This document shows positions 1-10,290 of a DNA stretch of 64,000 nt, piece after piece (position 1 is the stretch's first letter; each line of letters begins with the position of its first letter). The stretch lies in assembly GCA_032622095.1 (NCBI GenBank), contig CP136061.1, positions 23,252,991-23,316,990 on the forward strand, given 5' to 3'. Both the position numbers and the translations under genes were made by a program. Origin of the DNA: Siphonodentalium dalli. Taxonomy: Eukaryota > Mollusca > Scaphopoda > Gadilida > Siphonodentaliidae. The notes beneath the pieces are model-generated. The model was not told the origin of the DNA and searched no databases. It worked only from the letters and a program-made list of their open reading frames with translations.

Positions 1-130
1 TTTCGAAGGATTTGTGGCTCTAACCGAGAGATTCATGAATACAACGCAAGGATTTATGACCTTTTCGAAGGATTTATGGCTCTAACCCCAAGATTCATGA
101 CTACAACTCAGGGATTTATGACTTTTTCGA

Positions 131-192
131 AGGATTTATGGTTCTAACCCAGAGATTCATGAATAGAACTCAGGGATTTATGACTTTTTCGA
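131..192. repeat. Three ~21-bp sub-repeats inside the monomer
   Basis: The monomer divides into 131-150 (20 bp), 151-171 (21 bp) and 172-192 (21 bp). Each part opens with a version of AG-R-GATT-Y-ATG; the first lacks one base. Aligned by eye, parts 1 and 2 agree at 14 of 21 positions and parts 2 and 3 at 12 of 21, with matches concentrated in the first 11 positions. This suggests the 62-bp unit arose from a trimer of an older ~21-bp repeat. The 3' halves have diverged, and part 3 ends in the T-run and TTCGA. Confidence 0.7.
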
Positions 193-193
193 A
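132..193. repeat. Reference 62-bp monomer (class D)
   Basis: This is the commonest class and a good reference copy. It carries ATGGTTC, CCCAGAG and GAATAGAACTC, then the AGGGATTTATGAC plus T5CGAA tail. It contains two perfect palindromes: ATTCATGAAT (10 bp) and TTCGAA (6 bp, including the monomer's only CpG). Other classes differ at a few diagnostic sites. A: GTGGCTC with GATTACAAC. B: GTGGCTC with GAATACAACGCAAGG and GACCTTTT. C: ATGGCTC with CCCCAAG and GACTAC. E: ATGGCTTTAACCCCGAG with GACTAC. F: ATGGTTC with GAATACAACTC. G: GTGGCTC with GAATACAACTC and a shortened T run. H: GGCTCAAACC with GACTAC and often TTTTTTGAA. I: ATGGTTC with CACGAATAG. Confidence 0.95.
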
Positions 194-1247
194 GGATTTA
201 TGGTTCTAACCCAGAGATTCATGAATAGAACTCAGGGATTTAGGACTTTTTCGAAGGATTTATGGTTCTAACCCAGAGATTCATGAATAGAACTCAGGGA
301 TTTATGACTTTTTCGAAGGATTTATGGCTTTAACCCCGAGATTCATGACTACAACTCAGGGATTTATGACTTTTTCGAAGGATTTATGGTTCTAACTCAG
401 AGATTCATGAATACAACTCAGGGATTTATGACTTTTTCGAAGGATTTATGGTTCTAACCCAGAGATTCATGAATACAACTCAGGGATTTATGACTTTTTC
501 GAAGGATTTGTGGCTCTAACCCAGAGATTCATGATTACAACTCAGGGATTTATGACTTTTTCGAAGGATTTATGGTTCTAACCCAGAGATTCATGAATAG
601 AACTCAGGGATTTATGACTTTTTCGAAGGATTTATGGTTCTAACCCAGAGATTCATGAATAGAACTCAGGGATTTATGACTTTTTCGAAGGATTTATGGT
701 TCTAACCCAGAGATTCATGAATAGAACTCAGGGATTTATGACTTTTTCGAAGGATTTATGGCTTTAACCCCGAGATTCATGACTACAACTCAGGGATTTA
801 TGACTTTTTCGAAGGATTTATGGTTCTAACCCAGAGATTCATGAATACAACTCAGGGATTTATGACTTTTTCGAAGGATTTATGGTTCTAACCCAGAGAT
901 TCATGAATACAACTCAGGGATTTATGACTTTTTCGAAGGATTTGTTGCTCTAACCCAGAGATTCATGATTACAACTCAGGGATTTATGACTTTTTCGAAG
1001 GATTTGTGGCTCTAACCCAGAGATTCATGAATACAACGCAAGGATTTATGACCTTTTCGAAGGATTTATGGCTCTAACCCCAAGATTCATGACTACAACT
1101 CAGGGATTTATGACTTTTTCGAAGGATTTATGGTTCTAACCCAGAGATTCATGAATAGAACTCAGGGATTTATGACTTTTTCGAAGGATTTATGGTTCTA
1201 ACCCAGAGATTCATGAATAGAACTCAGGGATTTATGACTTTTTCGAA

Positions 1248-1432
1248 GGATTTGTGGCTCTAACCCAGAGATTCATGAATACAACTCAGGGATTTATGAC
1301 TTTTCGAAGGATTTATGGCTCAAACCCCGAGATTCATGACTACAACTCAGGGATTTATGACTTTTTTGAAGGATTTATGGTTCTAACCCAGAGATTCACG
1401 AATAGAACTCAGGGATTTATGACTTTTTCGAA
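1248..1432. repeat. G-H-I cassette with a 61-bp monomer (first of many)
   Basis: G starts at 1248 and is 61 bp long because its T run is one base short (GACTTTTCG). H (1309) has GGCTCAAACC in place of TCTAACC. I (1371) has CACGAATAG. The trio recurs as a unit, with G starting at 4407, 6885, 8929, 10725, 13328, 15619, 21257, 26711, 28260, 29561, 33837, 39291, 43753, 45798, 47347, 48524, 52119, 53482, 54163, 55215, 56330, 57382, 58497 and 62586. More copies start with GTTGCTC or GGGGCTC, near 3354, 14566, 16.92, 18.28, 24.48, 30.86, 37.06 and 41.52 kb. It marks the 16-monomer HOR form. Confidence 0.85.
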
Positions 1433-1927
1433 GGATTTATGGTTCTAACCCAGAGATTCATGAATAGAACTCAGGGATTTATGACTTTTTCGAAGAATTT
1501 ATGGTTCTAACCCAGAGATTCATGAATAGAACTCAGGGATTTATGACTTTTCGAAGGATTTATGGCTTTAACCCCGAGATTCATGACTACAACTCAGGGA
1601 TTTATGACTTTTTCGAAGGATTTATGGTTCTAACCCAGAGATTCATGAATACAACTCAGGGATTTATGACTTTTTCGAAGGATTTATGGTTCTAACCCAG
1701 AGATTCATGAATAGAACTCATGGATTTATGACTTTTTCGAAGGATTTATGGCTTTAACCCCGAGATTCATGTCTACAACTCAGGGATTTATGACTTTTTC
1801 GAAGGATTTATGGTTCTAACCCAGAGATTCATGAATACAACTCAGGGATTTATGACCTTTTCGAAGGATTTGTGGCTCTAACCCAGAGTTTCATGATTAC
1901 AACTCAGGGATTTATGACTTTTTCGAA

Positions 1928-2485
1928 GGATTTGTGGCTCTAACCCAGAGATTCATGAATACAACGCAAGGATTTATGACCTTTTCGAAGGATTTATGGC
2001 TCTAACCCCAAGATTCATGACTACAACTCAGGGATTTATGACTTTTTCGAAGGATTTATGGTTCTAACCCAGAGATTCATGAATAGAACTCAGGGATTTA
2101 TGACTTTTTCGAAGGATTTATGGTTCTAACCCAGAGATTCATGAATAGAACTCAGGGATTTATGACTTTTTCGAAGGATTTATGGTTCTAACCCAGAGAT
2201 TCATGAATAGAACTCAGGGATTTATGACTTTTTCGAAGGATTTATGGCTTTAACCCCGAGATTCATGACTACAACTCAGGGATTTATGACTTTTTCGAAG
2301 GATTTATGGTTCTAACCCAGAGATTCATGAATACAACTCAGGGATTTATGACTTTTTCGAAGGATTTATGGTTCTAACCCAGAGATTCATGAATACAACT
2401 CAGGGATTTATGACTTTTTCGAAGGATTTGTGGCTCTAACCCAGAGATTCATGATTACAACTCAGGGATTTATGACTTTTTCGAA
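1928..2485. repeat. 9-monomer HOR, 558 bp (B-C-D-D-D-E-F-F-A)
   Basis: Monomers start at 1928 (B), 1990 (C), 2052, 2114 and 2176 (D), 2238 (E), 2300 and 2362 (F) and 2424 (A). The next B-type monomer begins at 2486, exactly 558 bp on. The same order recurs throughout, for example 44248-44805, 46293-46850 and 25657-26214, with B-to-B distance exactly 558 bp each time. Variants have two instead of three D monomers (8-mer, 496 bp), one instead of two F monomers, or A with GTTGCTC. This is the basic higher-order unit. Confidence 0.88.
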
Positions 2486-3353
2486 GGATTTGTTGCTCTA
2501 ACCCAGAGATTCATGAATACAACGCAATGATTTATGACCTTTTCGAAGGATTTATGGCTCTAACCCCAAGATTCATGACTACAACTCAGGGATTTATGAC
2601 TTTTTCGAAGGATTTATGGTTCTAACCCAGAGATTCATGAATAGAACTCAGGGATTTATGACTTTTTCGAAGGATTTATGGTTTTAACCCAGAGATTCAT
2701 GAATAGAACTCAGGGATTTATGACTTTTTCGAAGGATTTATGGTTCTAACCCAGAGATTCATGAATAGAACTCAGGGATTTATGACTTTTTCGAAGGATT
2801 TATGGCTTTAACCCCGAGATTCATGACCACAACTCAGGGATTTATGACTTTTTCGAAGGATTTATGGTTCTAACCCAGAGATTCATGAATAGAACTCAGG
2901 GATTTATGACTTTTTCGAAGGATTTATGGTTCTAACCCAGAGATTAATGAATAGAACTCAGGGATTTATGACTTTTTCGAAGGATTTATGGTTCTAACCC
3001 AGAGATTCATGAATAGAACTCAGGGATTTATGACTTTTTCGAAGGATTTATGGTTCTAACCCAGAGATTCATGAATAGAACTCAGGGATTTATGACTTTT
3101 TCGAAGGATTTATGGCTTTAACCCCGAGATTCATGACTACAACTCAGGGATTTATGACTTTTTCGAAGGATTTATGGTTCTAACCCAGAGATTCATGAAT
3201 ACAACTCAGGGATTTATGACTTTTTCGAAGGATTTATGGTTCTAACCCAGAGATTCATGAATACAACTCAGGGATTTATGACTTTTTCGAAGGATTTGTG
3301 GCTCTAACCCAGAGATTCATGATTACAACTCAGGGATTTATGACTTTTTCGAA
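2486..3353. repeat. 14-monomer segment missing from the third module copy
   Basis: B with ACGCAATGA, then C, D, D with GTTTTAACCC (near 2680), D, E with GACCAC (2825), runs of D including ATTAATG (near 2945), E, F, F and A. The segment is exactly 868 bp (14 x 62). At 14566 the third copy jumps from the equivalent of 2486 to the equivalent of 3354, so these 14 monomers were lost there or gained here. The GTTTTAACCC and GACCAC markers also occur near 10.36 and 10.51 kb. Confidence 0.7.
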
Positions 3354-5396
3354 GGATTTGTTGCTCTAACCCAGAGATTCATGAATACAACTCAGGGATT
3401 TATGACTTTTCGAAGGATTTATGGCTCAAACCTCGAGATTCTTGACTACAACTCAGGGATTTATGACTTTTTCGAAGGATTTATGGTTCTAACCCAGAGA
3501 TTCACGAATAGAACTCAGGGATTTATGACTTTTTCGAAGGATTTATGGTTCTAACCCAGAGATTCATGAATAGAACTCAGGGATTTATGACTTTTTCGAA
3601 GGATTTATGGTTCTAACCCAGAGATTCATGAATAGAACTCAGGGATTTATGACTTTTTCGAAGGATTTATGGCTTTAACCCCGAGATTCATGACTACAAC
3701 TCAGGGATTTATGACTTTTTCGAAGGATTTATGGTTCTAACCCAGAGATTCATGAATACAACTCAGGGATTTATGACTTTTTCGAAGGATTTGTGGCTCT
3801 AACCCAGAGATTCATTATTACAACTCAGGGATTTATGACTTTTTCGAAGGATTTGTGGCTCTAACCCAGAGATTCATGAATACAACGCAGGGATTTATGA
3901 CTTTTTCGAAGGATTTGTGGCTCTAACCCAGAGATTCATGAATACAACGCAAGGATTTATGACCTTTTCGAAGGATTTATGGCTCTAACCCCAAGATTCA
4001 TGACTACAACTCAGGGATTTATGACTTTTTCGAAGGATTTATGGCTCTAACCCAGAGATTCATGAATAGAACTCAGGGATTTATAACTTTTTCGAAGGAT
4101 TTATGGTTCTAACCCAGAGATTCATGAATAGAACTCTGGGATTTATGACTTTTTCGAAGGATTTATGGCTTTAACCCCGAGATTCATGACTACAACTCAG
4201 GGATTTATGACTCTTTCGAAGGATTTATGGTTCTAACCCAGAGATTCATGAATACAACTCAGGGATTTATGACTTTTTCGAAGGATTTATGGTTCTAACC
4301 CAGAGATTCATGAATACAACTCAGGGATTTATGACTTTTTCGAAGGATTTGTGGCTCTAACCCAGAGATTCATGATTACAACTCAGGGATTTATGACTTT
4401 TTCGAAGGATTTGTGGCTCTAACCCAGAGATTCATGAATACAACTCAGGGATTTATGACTTTTCGAAGGATTTATGGCTCAAACCCCGAGATTCATGACT
4501 ATAACTCAGGGATTTATGACTTTTTTGAAGGATTTATGGTTCTAACCCAGAGATTCACGAATAGAACTCAGGGATTTATGACTTTTTCGAAGGATTTATG
4601 GTTCTAACCCAGAGATTCATGAATAGAACTCAGGGATTTATGACTTTTTCGAAGGATTTATGGTTCTAACCCAGAGATTCATGAATAGAACTCAGGGATT
4701 TATGACTTTTCGAAGGATTTATGGCTTTAACCCCGAGATTCATGACTACAACTCAGGGATTTATGACTTTTTCGAAGGATTTATGGTTCTAACCCAGAGA
4801 TTCATGAATACAACTCAGGGATTTATGACTTTTTCGAAGGATTTATGGTTCTAACCCAGAGATTCATGAATAGAACTCATGGATTTATGACTTTTTCGAA
4901 GGATTTATGGCTTTAACCCCGAGATTCATGTCTACAACTCAGGGATTTATGACTTTTTCGAAGGATTTATGGCTTTAACCCCGAGATTCATGACTACAAC
5001 TCAGGGATTTATGACTTTTTCGAAGGATTTATGGTTCTAACCCAGAGATTCATGAATACAACTCAGGGATTTATGACTTTTTCGAAGGAATTGTGGCTCT
5101 AACCCAGAGATTCATGATTACAACTCAGGGATTTATGACTTTTTCGAAGGATTTGTGGCTCTAACCCAGAGATTCATGAATACAACGCAAGGATTTATGA
5201 CCTTTTCGAAGGATTTATGGCTCTAACCCCAAGATTCATGACTACAACTCAGGGATTTATGACTTTTTCGAAGGATTTATGGTTCTAACCCAGAGATTCA
5301 TGAATAGAACTCAGGGATTTATGACTTTTTCGAAGGATTTATGGTTCTAACCCAGAGATTCATGAATAGAACTCAGGGATTTATGACTTTTTCGAA
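3354..5396. repeat. Second left module, copy 1
   Basis: It matches 14566-16608 at a constant offset of 11212. Shared rare markers include CCTCGAG with TTCTTGAC (3431 and 14643), CATTATT, TTATAAC near 4085, GACTCTTTCG (near 4210 and 15422), the G-H-I cassettes at 4407 and 15619, and GGAATTGTGG (near 5090). The copies part company at 5397, where copy 1 has E and copy 2 a third D. Confidence 0.82.
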
Positions 5397-8122
5397 GGAT
5401 TTATGGCTTTAACCCCGAGATTCATGACTACAACTCAGGGATTTATGACTTTTTCGAAGGATTTATGGTTCTAACCCAGAGATTCATGAATACAACTCAG
5501 GGATTTATGACTTTTTCGAAGGATTTAGGGTTCTAACCCAGAGATTCATGAATACAACTCAGGGATTTATGACTTTTTCGAAGGATTTGTGGCTCTAACC
5601 CAGAGATTCATGATTACAACTCAGGGATTTATGACTTTTTCGAAGGATTTGTGGCTCTAACCGAGAGATTCATGAATACAACGCAAGGATTTATGACCTT
5701 TTCGAAGGATTTATGGCTCTAACCCCAAGATTCATGACTACAACTCAGGGATTTATGACTTTTTCGAAGGATTTATGGTTCTAACCCAGAGATTCATGAA
5801 TAGAACTCAGGGATTTATGACTTTTTCGAAGGATTTATGGTTCTAACCCAGAGATTCATGAATAGAACTCAGGGATTTAGGACTTTTTCGAAGGATTTAT
5901 GGTTCTAACCCAGAGATTCATGAATATAACTCAGGGATTTATGACTTTTTCGAAGGATTTATGGCTTTAACCCCGAGATTCATGACTACAACTCAGGGAT
6001 TTATGACTTTTTCGAAGGATTTATGGTTCTAACTCAGAGATTCATGAATACAACTCAGGGATTTATGACTTTTTCGAAGGATTTATGGTTCTAACCCAGA
6101 GATTCATGAATACAACTCAGGGATTTATGACTTTTTCGAAGGATTTGTGGCTCTAACCCAGAGATTCATGATTACAACTCAGGGATTTATGACTTTTTCG
6201 AAGGATTTATGGTTCTAACCCAGAGATTCATGAATAGAACTCAGGGATTTATGACTTTTTCGAAGGATTTATGGTTCTAACCCAGAGATTCATGAATAGA
6301 ACTCAGGGATTTATGACTTTTTCGAAGGATTTATGGTTCTAACCCAGAGATTCATGAATAGAACTCAGGGATTTATGACTTTTTCGAAGGATTTATGGCT
6401 TTAACCCCGAGATTCATGACTACAACTCAGGGATTTATGACTTTTTCGAAGGATTTATGGTTCTAACCCAGAGATTCATGAATACAACTCAGGGATTTAT
6501 GACTTTTTCGAAGGATTTATGGTTCTAACCCAGAGATTCATGAATACAACTCAGGGATTTATGACTTTTTCGAAGGATTTGTTGCTCTAACCCAGAGATT
6601 CATGATTACAACTCAGGGATTTATGACTTTTTCGAAGGATTTGTGGCTCTAACCCAGAGATTCATGAATACAACGCAAGGATTTATGACCTTTTCGAAGG
6701 ATTTATGGCTCTAACCCCAAGATTCATGACTACAACTCAGGGATTTATGACTTTTTCGAAGGATTTATGGTTCTAACCCAGAGATTCATGAATAGAACTC
6801 AGGGATTTATGACTTTTTCGAAGGATTTATGGTTCTAACCCAGAGATTCATGAATAGAACTCAGGGATTTATGACTTTTTCGAAGGATTTGTGGCTCTAA
6901 CCCAGAGATTCATGAATACAACTCAGGGATTTATGACTTTTCGAAGGATTTATGGCTCAAACCCCGAGATTCATGACTACAACTCAGGGATTTATGACTT
7001 TTTTGAAGGATTTATGGTTCTAACCCAGAGATTCACGAATAGAACTCAGGGATTTATGACTTTTTCGAAGGATTTATGGTTCTAACCCAGAGATTCATGA
7101 ATAGAACTCAGGGATTTATGACTTTTTCGAAGAATTTATGGTTCTAACCCAGAGATTCATGAATAGAACTCAGGGATTTATGACTTTTCGAAGGATTTAT
7201 GGCTTTAACCCCGAGATTCATGACTACAACTCAGGGATTTATGACTTTTTCGAAGGATTTATGGTTCTAACCCAGAGATTCATGAATACAACTCAGGGAT
7301 TTATGACTTTTTCGAAGGATTTATGGTTCTAACCCAGAGATTCATGAATAGAACTCATGGATTTATGACTTTTTCGAAGGATTTATGGCTTTAACCCCGA
7401 GATTCATGTCTACAACTCAGGGATTTATGACTTTTTCGAAGGATTTATGGTTCTAACCCAGAGATTCATGAATACAACTCAGGGATTTATGACCTTTTCG
7501 AAGGATTTGTGGCTCTAACCCAGAGATTCATGATTACAACTCAGGGATTTATGACTTTTTCGAAGGATTTGTGGCTCTAACCCAGAGATTCATGAATACA
7601 ACGCAAGGATTTATGACCTTTTCGAAGGATTTATGGCTCTAACCCCAAGATTCATGACTACAACTCAGGGATTTATGACTTTTTCGAAGGATTTATGGTT
7701 CTAACCCAGAGATTCATGAATAGAACTCAGGGATTTATGACTTTTTCGAAGGATTTATGGTTCTAACCCAGAGATTCATGAATAGAACTCAGGGATTTAT
7801 GACTTTTTCGAAGGATTTATGGTTCTAACCCAGAGATTCATGAATAGAACTCAGGGATTTATGACTTTTTCGAAGGATTTATGGCTTTAACCCCGAGATT
7901 CATGACTACAACTCAGGGATTTATGACTTTTTCGAAGGATTTATGGTTCTAACCCAGAGATTCATGAATACAACTCAGGGATTTATGACTTTTTCGAAGG
8001 ATTTATGGTTCTAACCCAGAGATTCATGAATACAACTCAGGGATTTATGACTTTTTCGAAGGATTTGTGGCTCTAACCCAGAGATTCATGATTACAACTC
8101 AGGGATTTATGACTTTTTCGAA
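5397..8122. repeat. Left module, copy 2 (with upstream extension)
   Basis: It matches 11840-14565 at offset 6443, including TTTAGGG (5521 and 11964), the B variant TAACCGAGAG (5645 and 12088) and the cassettes at 6885 and 13328. From 5638 on it also matches 1-2485. Upstream of 5397 the homology to the 11.5-kb region continues with one fewer D monomer. Confidence 0.82.
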
Positions 8123-8246
8123 GGATTTGTTGCTCTAACCCAGAGATTCATGAATACAACGCAATGATTTATGACCTTTTCGAAGGATTTATGGCTCTAA
8201 CCCCAAGATTCATGACTACAACTCAGGGATTTATGACTTTTTCGAA
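6203..8246. repeat. 2,044-bp tandem duplication, left copy
   Basis: Thirty-three monomers, two of them 61 bp. The right copy is 8247-10290. Markers spaced exactly 2044 bp apart are the GTTGCTC monomer (6575, 8619), the G cassette (6885, 8929), the second short-monomer unit (7138, 9182) and ACGCAATGA (8159, 10203). Left of 6203 an A faces a C at 8185, which fixes that edge. Confidence 0.85.
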
Positions 8247-10290
8247 GGATTTATGGTTCTAACCCAGAGATTCATGAATAGAACTCAGGGATTTATGACT
8301 TTTTCGAAGGATTTATGGTTCTAACCCAGAGATTCATGAATAGAACTCAGGGATTTATGACTTTTTCGAAGGATTTATGGTTCTAACCCAGAGATTCATG
8401 AATAGAACTCAGGGATTTATGACTTTTTCGAAGGATTTATGGCTTTAACCCCGAGATTCATGACTACAACTCAGGGATTTATGACTTTTTCGAAGGATTT
8501 ATGGTTCTAACCCAGAGATTCATGAATACAACTCAGGGATTTATGACTTTTTCGAAGGATTTATGGTTCTAACCCAGAGATTCATGAATACAACTCAGGG
8601 ATTTATGACTTTTTCGAAGGATTTGTTGCTCTAACCCAGAGATTCATGATTACAACTCAGGGATTTATGACTTTTTCGAAGGATTTGTGGCTCTAACCCA
8701 GAGATTCATGAATACAACGCAAGGATTTATGACCTTTTCGAAGGATTTATGGCTCTAACCCCAAGATTCATGACTACAACTCAGGGATTTATGACTTTTT
8801 CGAAGGATTTATGGTTCTAACCCAGAGATTCATGAATAGAACTCAGGGATTTATGACTTTTTCGAAGGATTTATGGTTCTAACCCAGAGATTCATGAATA
8901 GAACTCAGGGATTTATGACTTTTTCGAAGGATTTGTGGCTCTAACCCAGAGATTCATGAATACAACTCAGGGATTTATGACTTTTCGAAGGATTTATGGC
9001 TCAAACCCCGAGATTCATGACTACAACTCAGGGATTTATGACTTTTTTGAAGGATTTATGGTTCTAACCCAGAGATTCACGAATAGAACTCAGGGATTTA
9101 TGACTTTTTCGAAGGATTTATGGTTCTAACCCAGAGATTCATGAATAGAACTCAGGGATTTATGACTTTTTCGAAGAATTTATGGTTCTAACCCAGAGAT
9201 TCATGAATAGAACTCAGGGATTTATGACTTTTCGAAGGATTTATGGCTTTAACCCCGAGATTCATGACTACAACTCAGGGATTTATGACTTTTTCGAAGG
9301 ATTTATGGTTCTAACCCAGAGATTCATGAATACAACTCAGGGATTTATGACTTTTTCGAAGGATTTATGGTTCTAACCCAGAGATTCATGAATAGAACTC
9401 ATGGATTTATGACTTTTTCGAAGGATTTATGGCTTTAACCCCGAGATTCATGTCTACAACTCAGGGATTTATGACTTTTTCGAAGGATTTATGGTTCTAA
9501 CCCAGAGATTCATGAATACAACTCAGGGATTTATGACCTTTTCGAAGGATTTGTGGCTCTAACCCAGAGATTCATGATTACAACTCAGGGATTTATGACT
9601 TTTTCGAAGGATTTGTGGCTCTAACCCAGAGATTCATGAATACAACGCAAGGATTTATGACCTTTTCGAAGGATTTATGGCTCTAACCCCAAGATTCATG
9701 ACTACAACTCAGGGATTTATGACTTTTTCGAAGGATTTATGGTTCTAACCCAGAGATTCATGAATAGAACTCAGGGATTTATGACTTTTTCGAAGGATTT
9801 ATGGTTCTAACCCAGAGATTCATGAATAGAACTCAGGGATTTATGACTTTTTCGAAGGATTTATGGTTCTAACCCAGAGATTCATGAATAGAACTCAGGG
9901 ATTTATGACTTTTTCGAAGGATTTATGGCTTTAACCCCGAGATTCATGACTACAACTCAGGGATTTATGACTTTTTCGAAGGATTTATGGTTCTAACCCA
10001 GAGATTCATGAATACAACTCAGGGATTTATGACTTTTTCGAAGGATTTATGGTTCTAACCCAGAGATTCATGAATACAACTCAGGGATTTATGACTTTTT
10101 CGAAGGATTTGTGGCTCTAACCCAGAGATTCATGATTACAACTCAGGGATTTATGACTTTTTCGAAGGATTTGTTGCTCTAACCCAGAGATTCATGAATA
10201 CAACGCAATGATTTATGACCTTTTCGAAGGATTTATGGCTCTAACCCCAAGATTCATGACTACAACTCAGGGATTTATGACTTTTTCGAA
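8247..10290. repeat. 2,044-bp tandem duplication, right copy
   Basis: It repeats 6203-8246. Similarity runs on to about 10.72 kb, but that part follows the general HOR order and gains GTTTTAACCC and GACCAC differences, so I end the duplication at 10290. Confidence 0.82.

Larger units (their letters stand above)
1..2485. repeat. Left module, copy 1
   Basis: It begins inside a B variant with the rare TAACCGAGAG and matches 5638-8122 at an offset of 5637 and 12081-14565 at 12080. Shared markers are TTTAGGAC near 241, AACTCAGAG near 395, GTTGCTC near 950, the G-H-I cassette at 1248, the second short monomer after 1495, CTCATGG near 1719 and GTCTAC near 1771. From 2486 copies 1 and 2 carry ACGCAATGA (2522 and 8159), whereas copy 3 switches to a different module. 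Confidence 0.85.

Noticed and set aside
132..193. Telomere-like CTAACCC in each monomer
   Set aside because: Only one such heptamer occurs per 62 bp and it is never tandem, so this is not telomeric repeat. Chance or a distant origin cannot be separated.
2521..2545. ACGCAATGA monomers as a separate class
   Set aside because: They are B monomers with a two-base change, found only in related module copies (2522, 8159 and 10203), so they are better treated as a lineage marker.
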